From Micropruina sp. (GTDB lineage: Bacteria > Actinomycetota > Actinomycetes > Propionibacteriales > Propionibacteriaceae), in NCBI GenBank assembly GCA_018055925.1, contig JAGPGQ010000007.1:1-39025 (forward strand): a stretch of 39,025 bases of DNA, in the 5' to 3' direction. Both the position numbers and the translations under genes were made by a program. Position 1 is the stretch's first letter. Every line of letters starts with the position of its first letter. Below, in pieces: positions 31,844 to 39,025 of the stretch. The notes beneath the pieces were generated by a model. It had not been told where the DNA came from and did no database searches. It saw only the letters and a list, made by a program, of their open reading frames with translations.

Positions 31844-32400
31844 CAGACCTCCAGCAGTTCGGCTTCCTTGGCCTTGAGCAGCTCGTCGATGATGTCCACG
31901 TACTTGCGGGTCACGCCGTCCAGTTGCTTCTCGGCTCCACGGGCGTCGTCCTCACCGATCTCCTTGTCCTTGACCAGCTTGTGCACCGCGTCATTCGCAT
32001 GCCGGCGGATGTTGCGCATCGCGACCCGGCTCTCCTCGGCCTTGCTTCGGGCGACCTTGATGTAGTCCCGCCGGCGCTCCTCGCTGAGCTGCGGCATCAC
32101 GATCCGGATCACGTTGCCGTCGTTGGCCGGGTTCACCCCCAGGTCGGAGTCGCGGATCGCCTTCTCGATGCCGGCCATGGACGACCGGTCGAACGGGCTG
32201 ATCAGGACGGTGCGCGCCTCGGGCACCTGAAAGGTGGCCAGCTGTTGCAGCGGGGTCGGCGCGCCGTAGTAGTCGACCATCAGCTTGTTGAACATGGCCG
32301 GGTGCGCGCGGCCGGTGCGGATCGCCCCGAACTCCTCGCGGGCATGTTCGACGGCGCCCTTCATCTTCTGTTCGGCGTCCTTGACGATGTCGCGGATCAT
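31843..32400 (-). CDS. frr: Ribosome recycling factor
   Basis: 185 aa, exact family length. It splits post-termination ribosomes with EF-G. Features are the coiled-coil N-terminus '[40 protein letters not shown]', then '[28 protein letters not shown]', and the helical end '[22 protein letters not shown]'. It lies between pyrH and cdsA, as in most bacteria. Confidence 0.97.
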   Translation of the reverse strand: MIRDIVKDAEQKMKGAVEHAREEFGAIRTGRAHPAMFNKLMVDYYGAPTPLQQLATFQVPEARTVLISPFDRSSMAGIEKAIRDSDLGVNPANDGNVIRIVMPQLSEERRRDYIKVARSKAEESRVAMRNIRRHANDAVHKLVKDKEIGEDDARGAEKQLDGVTRKYVDIIDELLKAKEAELLEV

Positions 32401-32427
32401 CAGGGTCCTTTCGTGGGTTGTGCTCGG

Positions 32428-33138
32428 TCAGGAGTGAACGGTGGTTCCGATCTTCTCACCACGCACCGCCCGGAGGATGTTCCCCTCGACTCCGAGGTCG
32501 AAGAAGATCATCGGCAGCCGGTTGTCGCGGGCCAGGCTGATCGCGGTGGCGTCGGCCACCTTGAGGTCGCGGGCCAGGTACTCGTCGTAGGTGAGGTTCT
32601 CGAACCGCTGCGCGTCGGGATTGGTTCGCGGGTCGGAGTCGTAGACGCCGTCGGTGCCCTGCTTGCCCATCAGCAGCACGTCGGCACCGATCTCCAGCGC
32701 CCGCTGGGCGGCGACCGTGTCGGTGGAGAAGTACGGCATGCCCGAGCCGGCGCCGAAGATCACCACCCGGTTCTTCTCCAGGTGCCGCTCGGCGCGCCGC
32801 GGAATGTACGGCTCGGCGACCTGGCCCATGGTGATCGCGGTCTGCACCCGGGTCTGCACCCCGGCCTTCTCGCAGAAGTCCTGCAGGGCCAGGCAGTTCA
32901 TCACTGTGCCCAGCATGCCCATGTAGTCGGCCCGGTCGCGGGCCATGCCGCGCTCGGAGAGCTCGGCGCCCCGGAAGAAGTTGCCGCCACCGATCACCAC
33001 CGCAACCTGGACGCCGGCGTCCACGACCGCCTTGATCTGGCTGGCGAGGTTGGCCACCACATCGGGGTCGACTCCGATGCCGCGCGCACCGCCGAACATC
33101 TCTCCGGACAGCTTGAGCATGATGCGCTGGTAGGTCAT
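32428..33138 (-). CDS. pyrH: Uridylate kinase (UMP kinase)
   Basis: 236 aa. It phosphorylates UMP to UDP. Motifs: '[14 protein letters not shown]', '[13 protein letters not shown]', '[18 protein letters not shown]', '[47 protein letters not shown]'. The ATG at 33138 has GAGGAG upstream; a longer in-frame opening to 33204 runs into the terminator hairpin and is not used. First gene of pyrH-frr-cdsA-rlmN. Confidence 0.97.
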   Translation of the reverse strand: MTYQRIMLKLSGEMFGGARGIGVDPDVVANLASQIKAVVDAGVQVAVVIGGGNFFRGAELSERGMARDRADYMGMLGTVMNCLALQDFCEKAGVQTRVQTAITMGQVAEPYIPRRAERHLEKNRVVIFGAGSGMPYFSTDTVAAQRALEIGADVLLMGKQGTDGVYDSDPRTNPDAQRFENLTYDEYLARDLKVADATAISLARDNRLPMIFFDLGVEGNILRAVRGEKIGTTVHS

Positions 33139-33174
33139 GAGTCTCCTCGACAGGGTGTGGTGGGGGCTGACAGC

Positions 33175-33207
33175 GACGTGCGCCACGACATCATCGTGGC
33201 GCACGTC
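33175..33207. terminator. Stem-loop between tsf and pyrH
   Basis: A perfect 14-bp stem, GACGTGCGCCACGA (33175-33188) / TCGTGGCGCACGTC (33194-33207), has a 5-nt loop. It lies 50 bp after the tsf stop and separates the rpsB-tsf and pyrH-frr transcription units. There is no T-tract. Confidence 0.75.
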
Positions 33208-33256
33208 ACTCTAGTGCCCCGACCACCGACCTTCGCCCGCTACGCGACGCCCGGAC

Positions 33257-34069
33257 TCAGGCGCCGGCGGCGAAGCGCACGAAACGCTTCACGGTGACGC
33301 CGTTCTCCTTCAGCAACTGGCCGACGGTCTTCTTGTCGTCCGAGACGCTCGGCTGCTCGATCAGGCAGACCTCCTTGAAGAAGCCACCCAGGCGACCCTC
33401 CACGATTCGCGGAATGATCTTCTCGGGCTTGCCCTCCTCCTTGGCGGTCAGCTCGGCGATGTGCCGCTCGTGGTCGAGCACCTCGGCCGGGACCTCGTCC
33501 CGGGTGACGTACTGCGGCGACATGGCGGCGATCTGCATCGCGATGCCCCGGACGAAGTCCGACGCGCCGCCGTCGTGCTCCACCATCACGCCCACCTGCG
33601 GCGGCAGGTCGGACGAGCGGCGGTGCAGGTAGATGGTGACGTCGCCGTCGTAGCTGGCGGCGTTGGCCACCTCGAGCTTCTCGCCGATCTTGGCGGCCAG
33701 TTCGGCCACCGTCTCGGCGACCGTCTTGCCCGAGGCCAGGACGACCGCGTTCGCGCTCGCCACATCGGTCGCCTTGGCGGCATCGGTGGCCTTGGCGATC
33801 TCGTCGGCCAGCGCCACGAACTCGGCGTTCTTGGCGACGAAGTCGGTCTCGGCACCGAGCTGGATGACGCTCTTGCCGGCGGCGGCCACCAGGCCGTTGG
33901 ACGCCTCGCGGTCGGACCGCTTGGCCATCTTGGCCTGGCCGGTCACCCGGAGCAGCTCGACGGCGGCGTCGAAGTCGCCGTTCGCCTCGGTGAGCGCCTT
34001 CTTGGCGTCCATCATGCCCGCGCCGGTGGCGTCGCGGAGCTTCTTCACATCAGCGGCAGTGATTGCCAT
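33257..34069 (-). CDS. tsf: Elongation factor Ts
   Basis: 270 aa, the GDP/GTP exchange factor of EF-Tu. The N-terminal UBA-like domain has 'AADVKKLRDATGAGMMDAKKALTEANGDFDAAVELLR'. The conserved 'AETDFVAKNAEF' core and the C-terminal dimerisation/EF-Tu contact region 'VCLIEQPSVSDDKKTVGQLLKENGV' follow. The ATG at 34069 gives the family N-terminus M-A-I-T-A. It follows rpsB by 43 bp. Confidence 0.97.
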   Translation of the reverse strand: MAITAADVKKLRDATGAGMMDAKKALTEANGDFDAAVELLRVTGQAKMAKRSDREASNGLVAAAGKSVIQLGAETDFVAKNAEFVALADEIAKATDAAKATDVASANAVVLASGKTVAETVAELAAKIGEKLEVANAASYDGDVTIYLHRRSSDLPPQVGVMVEHDGGASDFVRGIAMQIAAMSPQYVTRDEVPAEVLDHERHIAELTAKEEGKPEKIIPRIVEGRLGGFFKEVCLIEQPSVSDDKKTVGQLLKENGVTVKRFVRFAAGA

Positions 34070-34112
34070 TCTCTGCTCTCTCGTTGTTTCTTCGCTGTGA
34101 CTGATCGGTTGG

Positions 34113-35072
34113 TCAGTTGGTCTCGGCCGCGGCCTCGACGGCCGGATCGACGGTCTCGTCGGCGGCGGTCTCGGCGGCCTGGACCTCTTCGGCGACCTCG
34201 GGGGACGCCTCGGCGGCACCGGCCACGGCACCCTCGACGGCGTCGGCCAACTCGTCGGCCTGCAGGTCGGAGCCCTCGACGGCCACGGCCTCGGCGGCGG
34301 GCGCCTCATCGGTGGCGCCCAGCAGCTCACGCTCCCAGTCGGCCATCGGCTCGGCCTCTTCGCCGGTGCTGCCGGCGGACCGGCTACGGTCCAGCAGGCC
34401 CTCGGCGACGGCGTCCGCGACCACCCGGGTCAGCAGCGCGACGGAACGGATCGCGTCGTCGTTGCCCGGGATGGCGTAGTCGACCTCGTCGGGGTCGCAG
34501 TTGGTGTCCAGGATGCCGACGATCGGGATCCGCAGCTTGCGGGCCTCGTCGATCGCCAGGTGCTCCTTCTTGGTGTCCACCACCCAGACGGCCTGCGGCA
34601 GCTTGCCCATGTCGCGGATGCCGGAGAGGGTCTTGGCCAGCTTGTCCTTCTTGCGGCGCTGCTGCAGCAGCTCCTTCTTGGTCAGGCCGGACGCGGCGAC
34701 GTCCTCGAAGTTGATCCCCTCGAGCTCCTTCATCTTGCCGATGCGCTTGCTGATGGTGGTGAAGTTGGTGAGCATGCCGCCCAGCCAGCGCTGGTTGACG
34801 AAGGGCATGCCGACCCGGGTGGCCTGCTCGGCGATGGCCTCCTGGGCCTGCTTCTTGGTGCCGACGAACAGGATCTGGCCGCCGCGAGCCACGGTCTCGC
34901 GGACGAACGCGTACGCCCGGTCGATGTAGCTGAGCGACTGCTGCAGGTCGATGATGTAGATGCCGTTGCGCTCGGCGAAGATGAACTTCTTCATCTTGGG
35001 GTTCCAGCGACGGGTCTGATGCCCGAAGTGGACGCCGCTTTCGAGCAGCTGGCGCGTGGTGACGACGGCCAT
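34113..35072 (-). CDS. rpsB: 30S ribosomal protein S2 with acidic C-terminal extension
   Basis: 319 aa. The S2 core (residues 1-245) includes '[28 protein letters not shown]', '[14 protein letters not shown]' and '[31 protein letters not shown]'. The last about 70 residues are an Ala/Glu-rich low-complexity tail ('[24 protein letters not shown]...'), as in several actinobacteria. The ATG at 35072 has AAAGGAA upstream. A candidate promoter about 210 bp upstream leaves a long leader, which may serve S2 autoregulation. Confidence 0.97.
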   Translation of the reverse strand: MAVVTTRQLLESGVHFGHQTRRWNPKMKKFIFAERNGIYIIDLQQSLSYIDRAYAFVRETVARGGQILFVGTKKQAQEAIAEQATRVGMPFVNQRWLGGMLTNFTTISKRIGKMKELEGINFEDVAASGLTKKELLQQRRKKDKLAKTLSGIRDMGKLPQAVWVVDTKKEHLAIDEARKLRIPIVGILDTNCDPDEVDYAIPGNDDAIRSVALLTRVVADAVAEGLLDRSRSAGSTGEEAEPMADWERELLGATDEAPAAEAVAVEGSDLQADELADAVEGAVAGAAEASPEVAEEVQAAETAADETVDPAVEAAAETN

Positions 35073-35150
35073 TGCCGTTCCTTTCCGTGCGGGACGCGAG
35101 GGTTGTCGGTCGAACGTGTCTAACCCTGCGGAGCCCGCTGTGTGGTTGTT

Positions 35151-35171
35151 CGGGCCGAGACCTTCGGCCCG
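35151..35171 (-). promoter_or_regulatory. Hairpin in the rpsB leader
   Basis: CGGGCCGA / TCGGCCCG (8 bp, 5-nt loop) is located 80 nt upstream of the rpsB start inside its predicted 5' leader. It could be part of an S2 autoregulatory site. No known leader family was recognised. Confidence 0.4.
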
Positions 35172-35285
35172 CCTGATGCGACCGTTGTCGTCCACCCCTC
35201 GCGGGGACCTTGGACGCAACCCGTCGAGCGCGACGGTTCGAGGTGCATGCGAAGTCGACCCGGATCTGCCGAGTCGCTGTGCGCG

Positions 35286-35315
35286 ATTCTACGTCGGCGT
35301 CGGGCGGGTTGTCGA
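35286..35315 (-). promoter_or_regulatory. Candidate rpsB promoter
   Basis: On the minus strand TCGACA (35315-35310) and TAGAAT (35291-35286) are spaced 18 bp. TAGAAT is one base from the consensus TATAAT. The predicted transcript would begin near 35279, giving a leader of about 205 nt before rpsB. Confidence 0.55.
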
Positions 35316-35328
35316 AACGACCGGGTCA

Positions 35329-35430
35329 CGATCTCGGCATCGGCACACGCTGGCCGGCCGGGGACCCGTCGTCGGGTCCCGACGGGAGAGCGTGTGCCCA
35401 CGTCACCACCGGGTTGGGATACCGAGATCG
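35329..35430. promoter_or_regulatory. Nested three-stem structure upstream of the M23 peptidase gene
   Basis: The outer stem is CGATCTCGG / CCGAGATCG (35329-35337, 35422-35430). The middle stem is GCACACGCT / AGCGTGTGC (35343-35351, 35389-35397). The inner stem is GGGACCCG / CGGGTCCC (35361-35368, 35373-35380) with loop TCGT. All are perfect. More pairing potential (CCCACC / GGTGGG) follows to about 35485. It is a candidate leader RNA for the peptidase gene; I could not match it to a known riboswitch. The rest of 35431-35557 holds no gene. Confidence 0.5.
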
Positions 35431-35557
35431 GAACGATCCTCGGACGACCCACCGCTCCCGCGGCGACCCCTCCGTCGGGTGGGGCGGATCATCCCCGGTT
35501 CACGATTCTGAACACTCGGGCGATCGCGGTCGTGGAATGAGGGTGGAGGTGGTGCAC

Positions 35558-36505
35558 GTGTGGCGAGCGGCGGCCCGGGTGTGGGCGGTACTGCTGCTGA
35601 CCTTCGGGCTGCTGGCGCTGTCGGCCCCGCAGGGGCGGGCGTTCGGTTCGGTGCGTCCAGTGCCGGGTCCGGTGGTGCGGCCGTTCGACCCGCCCGATCA
35701 GGACTGGCTGCCCGGGCATCGGGGCGTCGACCTGGCCGCCGCGGTGGGTTCAGCGGTACGAGCGGCGGCCGCGGGGCGGGTGTCGGTGGCCCAGGTGATC
35801 GCGGGTCGCGGCGTGGTGACCATCGTGCACGGCGAACTGCGCACCACCTACGAGCCGGTCGAGGCGACCGTCACCGTGGGCCAGAACGTGGCGGCCGGCG
35901 ACGTCATCGGCCGGCTCCAGGCCGGGCACTGTGCCGAGGGCTGCCTGCACTTCGGCCTGAAGCGGGGCGACACCTATCTCGACCCGCTGGGCGGTGCCGC
36001 CGGCGTGCGGCTACTGCCCGCCTCCGCGGTCGACATGGCCCGCACGCTGGCCGCCGACCGTGCCGCCGCGGAGCGCGCGGCGCTCCTGGCCGGCGCAGGG
36101 AGCGCGGCACCGTCCGGTTCGGGCGTGCTGCTGAACCCGGTCGGCGGACCGATCAGTTCCCCCTTCGGCCAGCGCTTCCACCCGATCTTCCACGAATGGC
36201 GACTGCACGCCGGGGTCGACCTGCGGGCCTCGTGCGGCACACCCATCCGGGCCGCCGCCGACGGGGTGGTGCAATCGGTCTCCTACGACTCCTCCGGCGG
36301 GCACCGCCTGGTGATCGGCCACACCGGCGGACTGACCACGCACTACCTGCACGCCCTCAAGCGCTACCAGGTGCGCGACGGCCAGCGGGTCACCCGCGGC
36401 CAGGTGGTCGGTCTGGTCGGCAGCACGGGCTGGTCGACCGGTTGTCACCTGCACTTCGGGACGAAGCTGAACGGACGCCACGTCGACCCGGCGCGTTATC
36501 TGTGA
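35558..36505 (+). CDS. Secreted M23 (LytM-type) peptidase with two tandem domains
   Basis: 315 aa from GTG 35558, which has GGAGG at 8 nt; ATG 35537 is an in-frame alternative lacking a ribosome site. A signal peptide (1-29) is followed by M23 domain 1 (about 40-145). Domain 1 keeps His54/Asp58 ('GHRGVDLA') but has Cys-Leu-His (129-131) where H-x-H is expected, and lacks the Y-x-H-L His. Domain 2 (about 190-315) has all zinc and catalytic residues: His217, Asp221, a His in 'THYLHALK', and His297/His299 in 'CHLHFGTK'. Domain 1 alone resembles the small M23 protein usually found near rpsB in actinobacteria; domain 2 looks like an added active peptidoglycan endopeptidase. Confidence 0.88.
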   Translation: MWRAAARVWAVLLLTFGLLALSAPQGRAFGSVRPVPGPVVRPFDPPDQDWLPGHRGVDLAAAVGSAVRAAAAGRVSVAQVIAGRGVVTIVHGELRTTYEPVEATVTVGQNVAAGDVIGRLQAGHCAEGCLHFGLKRGDTYLDPLGGAAGVRLLPASAVDMARTLAADRAAAERAALLAGAGSAAPSGSGVLLNPVGGPISSPFGQRFHPIFHEWRLHAGVDLRASCGTPIRAAADGVVQSVSYDSSGGHRLVIGHTGGLTTHYLHALKRYQVRDGQRVTRGQVVGLVGSTGWSTGCHLHFGTKLNGRHVDPARYL

Positions 36506-36667
36506 CCTGGCCGGACGGGGTCGTCACGGGTTCCCGTGCGTTGGCTCAGCCGCAGCGAACGACTCGGGCGCATGTCCACGTCATGCAACGATGGCCAGGC
36601 TTCGCCGAGCAGCACTGATTGGTCGCTGGTCCAGCTTGTCTCAGGTAGCCAAGAGCGTCGGCCGCGT

Positions 36668-37582
36668 TCAGGCGCGGGGGTGCGCCTGGGTATAGGCGGC
36701 CCGGAGCCGCTCATTGGTGACGTGGGTGTAGATCTGCGTGGTGGCCAGCGAGGCGTGCCCGAGGATCTCCTGGACGCTGCGCAGGTCGGCGCCCCCGGCG
36801 AGCAGGTGGGTGGCCATCGCGTGGCGTAGGCCGTGCGGCCCGAGGTCGGGGGCGTCCGGGACCGCGGCCAGGGCCCGGTGCACCAGCCGGCGCACCACCC
36901 GCGGATCGATCCGCAGCCCACGGTCGCCGACGAACAGGGCGTCGCCGGCCTCGGCACGCGCCAGGACGTGCCGACGGGCCAGCCAGTCGCGCAACGCCCG
37001 CAGGGCCGGGGTTCCGATCGGCACACTGCGCTCCTTGTCGCCCTTGCCGCGCACCCGCAGCACCTGCCGATCGGCGTCCACCCCGGCCACGTCCAGGCCG
37101 CACAGCTCCCCCACCCGGATCCCACCGGCGTAGAGCACCTCCACGATCGCGAGATTGCGCACCGCGGCCGCCCTAGCCACCCGCTCCTCGATGGTGGCCG
37201 CCTGGGCGGCGAGGGTCTCGATCATCCGCCTCGCCTGATCCACCTCCAGGGTCGGCGGCAGCGTCCGGTCGACTCGTGGCGAGCGCAGTGCGTCCGCCGG
37301 ATCGTGCGCCACCAGTCCGGCCCCGTGCGCCCAGGCGAAGAACGCCCGGACGGACGCGGCGCGTCGTTGCAGGGTGGATCGTTCGGCCCCGCCGGCATGC
37401 ATGCCGGCCAGCCAGCGGCGCAACGTCCGCAGATCGGCGTCCAACAGTCCGCCCGAACCCGTGCGCTCCAGATACTCGGCCAACGCCGTGACGTCCCCGA
37501 CGTAGGCCCGGACGGTGTGCGCCGACGCGTTGCGGGCCACCCTGAGGTGGTGCGCCCACTGTTCGACCGGATCCGGACCCAT
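36668..37582 (-). CDS. xerC: Tyrosine recombinase XerC/XerD
   Basis: 304 aa, the usual Xer length. The N-terminal SAM-like core-binding domain spans residues about 5-95. In the catalytic domain, Arg156 ('GGIRVGELCGL'), Lys180 ('VRGKGDKERSVPI'), His250 and Arg253 ('HGLRHAMATHLL'), His276 ('LGHASL') and the nucleophile Tyr285 ('TTQIYTHV') are all present. It resolves chromosome dimers at dif. Position near rpsB fits actinobacterial xerC. The ATG at 37582 follows TACGCT by 6 nt and has no Shine-Dalgarno sequence. Confidence 0.93.
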   Translation of the reverse strand: MGPDPVEQWAHHLRVARNASAHTVRAYVGDVTALAEYLERTGSGGLLDADLRTLRRWLAGMHAGGAERSTLQRRAASVRAFFAWAHGAGLVAHDPADALRSPRVDRTLPPTLEVDQARRMIETLAAQAATIEERVARAAAVRNLAIVEVLYAGGIRVGELCGLDVAGVDADRQVLRVRGKGDKERSVPIGTPALRALRDWLARRHVLARAEAGDALFVGDRGLRIDPRVVRRLVHRALAAVPDAPDLGPHGLRHAMATHLLAGGADLRSVQEILGHASLATTQIYTHVTNERLRAAYTQAHPRA

Positions 37583-37588
37583 GCCCCG

Positions 37589-37594
37589 AGCGTA
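37589..37594 (-). promoter_or_regulatory. Putative -10 box of a leaderless promoter (xerC)
   Basis: On the minus strand TACGCT, then CGGGGC, then ATG at 37582. Confidence 0.4.
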
Positions 37595-37645
37595 CGGACG
37601 CCACACGCCCCCGGCCGGTGCCACCCCGCCCGGCGTGTCGGGCAA

Positions 37646-37737
37646 GGTCAGGGTGCGTGCATCGCACCGCCGCGGAGCGACGGCGTACCGGGTAATACGA
37701 CGAGCGACGCCAACACAGCGAGGTGCACGCCATGACC
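37646..37737. repeat. Hairpin element sharing the loop core of the 27960-28116 palindrome
   Basis: The imperfect outer arms are GGTCAGGGTGCGTGCATCGC (37646-37665) and GCGAGGTGCACGCCATGACC (37718-37737). Its interior holds the core 37679-37706, which matches 28026-28053 at 25 of 28 positions (common string GGCGTACCGGGT, then TACGACGAGCG). It lies 63 bp upstream of xerC. Confidence 0.65.
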
Positions 37738-37759
37738 GCGGAATCCGGCGATCCCCTGA

Positions 37760-38245
37760 GATTGTGCATTTTGTCATCCCGACGAACGTCGGGATCTCCG
37801 CGTGCGCCGTTGGTGGTGAGATCCCGGGTCGGAGCCAGGGATGCGTGCAGGGGATCCCGATGCGGGCGCGCTAGGAGCCGTTGTCGACGATCCAGTACAT
37901 AGGAACGGTACGGATTGTGCATTACGTCATCCCGGCGAACGCATTGCGTCATCCCGGCGAACGCCGGGATCTCGGGTGCGGCTTTGGTGGTGAGATCCCG
38001 GGTCGGAGCCCGGGATGACGTGCAGGGCTCATCCGGATGCGGGCGTGCAAGGAGTCCTTGTCGACAATCCAGTACGTAGGAACTGTACGGATTGTGCATT
38101 TCGTCATCCCGGCGAACGGATTTCGTCATCCCGGCGAACGCAGGGATCTCGAGGTGCGGCATTGGTGGTAGGATCCCGGGTCAGGCCCGGGATGACGTGC
38201 AGGGATCCTGATGCAGGCGCGCAAACCAGCCGATTCAAGAGATCT
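37760..38245. repeat. Three tandem copies of a 153-177-bp unit containing TCATCCCGG palindromes
   Basis: Units begin GATTGTGCATT at 37760, 37913 and 38090. Each has TCATCCCGGCGAACG-CCGGGATC type palindromes, then GGTGGTGAGATCCCGGG, and units 1 and 2 end TCGACNATCCAGTAC. Units 2 and 3 carry an extra copy of CGTCATCCCGGCGAACG (about 24 bp), which explains the longer period. The family is shared with 12244-12561. Nothing coding is seen in 37583-38271. Confidence 0.9.
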
Positions 38246-38271
38246 CCCGACCGCAAACGACGACCGGCTTG

Positions 38272-39025
38272 TCAACAGTGGGGTTGTCGGAATCGTTGGT
38301 GTCGGCGTGGTCGCCGGTGCTGATCAACATACCGGGGCGGAATCACCTCAGCGACACCATCGGGACTGATTCGGATCTGCCATTGCAGAACCGACGGCCG
38401 CCGAGCATCGGGTTCGAGAAGGTTGTGGTGGTGCTTGCACAACAAACACAGGTTCGCCAACGAGGTGGCGCCACCTTGCTGCCACGGGACGATGTGATGG
38501 GCGTCACAGTCTGCTGCTGGCCGGTTGCAGCCGGGGAACACACAGCCCTGGTCGCGGGCATGCAAGGCCTGTCGAATCGTTGGGGTGACGAGCCGGTGCT
38601 TCTGGCCGACGTCGAGCACCCCGGACGGTCCGCCGAGCACGACCGGCAGGATGTCGGCGTCACACGCGTACTGACGCAGTTCGCCAGCGGTAAGCCGGTG
38701 GCCACTGGCCAGCTGCGCATTCCAGCAGTCCTTCACCAGGTCTTCGTAACGGATGGTGATCGTCACATGGGGCCGGTCCCCACCATGCTTCGGCGCCGCC
38801 TGCTGCACCGCGACCCGGCGGGCCAACTCCACCAGGGCGTCCGCACGGCGCATCGGCCAGGTGACCTCTTCCTGCAAGCGGTCACGTTCTTCGAGGGTGG
38901 TGCGGTGCAGTTGGTGCGCCAACGCATCGATCTGCGCTTTCAACAACGCGGCATCCCCGGTGGGAAGTTTGCCCTTGATGATCGTCGATCCATGCCCGTC
39001 CTCGGCGAAGGACAGGTGCCGGTTG
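38272..39025 (-). CDS. DUF222/HNH endonuclease-domain protein (13E12-like), 5' end beyond right edge
   Basis: About 251 C-terminal residues are visible. The reading frame runs open to the window edge, with DUF222 sequence (N-R-H-L-S-F-A-E-D-G... K-G-K-L-P) at the right, so the start lies outside. The HNH nuclease motif is near the C-terminus: 'DQGCVFPGCNRP', 'CDAHHIVPWQQGGATSLANLCLLCKHHHNLLE', with two Cys pairs for structural zinc and the catalytic His-His...His. Such DUF222-HNH genes exist in several copies in many actinobacteria (mycobacterial 13E12 family) and behave like mobile or recombination-prone repeats. Function is unproven. Confidence 0.9.
   Translation of the reverse strand, partial: NRHLSFAEDGHGSTIIKGKLPTGDAALLKAQIDALAHQLHRTTLEERDRLQEEVTWPMRRADALVELARRVAVQQAAPKHGGDRPHVTITIRYEDLVKDCWNAQLASGHRLTAGELRQYACDADILPVVLGGPSGVLDVGQKHRLVTPTIRQALHARDQGCVFPGCNRPAADCDAHHIVPWQQGGATSLANLCLLCKHHHNLLEPDARRPSVLQWQIRISPDGVAEVIPPRYVDQHRRPRRHQRFRQPHC

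Noticed and set aside
35329..35485. c-di-AMP (ydaO) riboswitch.
   Set aside because: The conserved ydaO bases are not visible; only generic stems are, so it is kept as an unnamed structure.
36506..36667. Possible gene or regulator in the 162-bp gap between the M23 and xerC genes.
   Set aside because: No open frame with a ribosome site, no strong palindrome and no RNA gene was seen.
37760..38245. CRISPR array.
   Set aside because: The units are about 150-180 bp and repeat over their whole length; there are no spacer sequences.

Overview
The window looks like chromosomal DNA of a high-GC Actinomycetota. The evidence is the very high GC, GTG starts, overlapping ATGA/GTGA gene junctions, and actinobacterial marker arrangements (rpsB-tsf-pyrH-frr-cdsA-rlmN; rseP, ispG, a DUF4081-GNAT protein, proS, a DUF4439 ferritin-like lipoprotein, rimP-nusA). 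A DUF222/HNH gene and a double-domain M23 peptidase fit the same assignment. A member of the Propionibacteriales is plausible, but I cannot fix the genus from sequence alone.

The conserved backbone lies mostly on the minus strand. Reading right to left: xerC (37.6 kb), rpsB-tsf (35.1-33.3 kb), a terminator, pyrH-frr-cdsA-rlmN (33.1-29.7 kb), rseP and a UGT-like glycosyltransferase (26.4-23.9 kb), ispG with its GNAT partner (23.1-21.1 kb), proS with a TSUP permease (9.0-6.4 kb), then rimP and the 5' part of nusA (1.3 kb to the left edge). Accessory blocks sit between these backbone genes. They are: a copper-handling cluster (1.4-5.2 kb: lipoprotein, CopC-CopD fusion, YcnI, small membrane protein); a small membrane protein with a winged-helix regulator and a 13-3-13 palindromic operator (9.0-9.8 kb); a Pro/Gln-rich membrane protein and two DUF202 proteins (9.8-12.2 kb); a seven-kilobase sugar-acid operon (12.6-19.7 kb); a Gfo/Idh oxidoreductase; and a UspA plus twin FluC fluoride-channel operon with an aldehyde dehydrogenase (26.5-29.7 kb). 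The last block and the rlmN-rseP interval occupy the place where dxr/ispC is usually found, and no dxr is present here.

The most notable system is the 12.6-19.7 kb operon. It encodes homologues of the L-ascorbate-6-phosphate pathway (UlaG lactonase, UlaD decarboxylase, UlaE and UlaF epimerases) but no PTS transporter. Instead there is an MFS permease and a PfkB/KdgK-like kinase, which suggests import of the free substrate followed by cytosolic phosphorylation. UlaE and UlaF are fused into one 528-residue protein. UlaD carries three active-site substitutions (K64R, D67E, H136K by E. coli numbering). A 20-codon leader ORF with a perfect AGGAGG overlaps the ulaD start. A SorC-family regulator is encoded immediately upstream.

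Intergenic DNA is rich in structured repeats. There are two arrays built on TGAACGGGA-TAGG plus a 12-nt core that occurs in both orientations, two arrays of TCATCCCGG-type palindromes, and a 157-nt near-perfect palindrome whose 28-nt loop core recurs (25/28) in a second hairpin upstream of xerC. Several genes appear to be transcribed without a leader (a TANNNT or CACAAT box 6-7 nt before the start codon).
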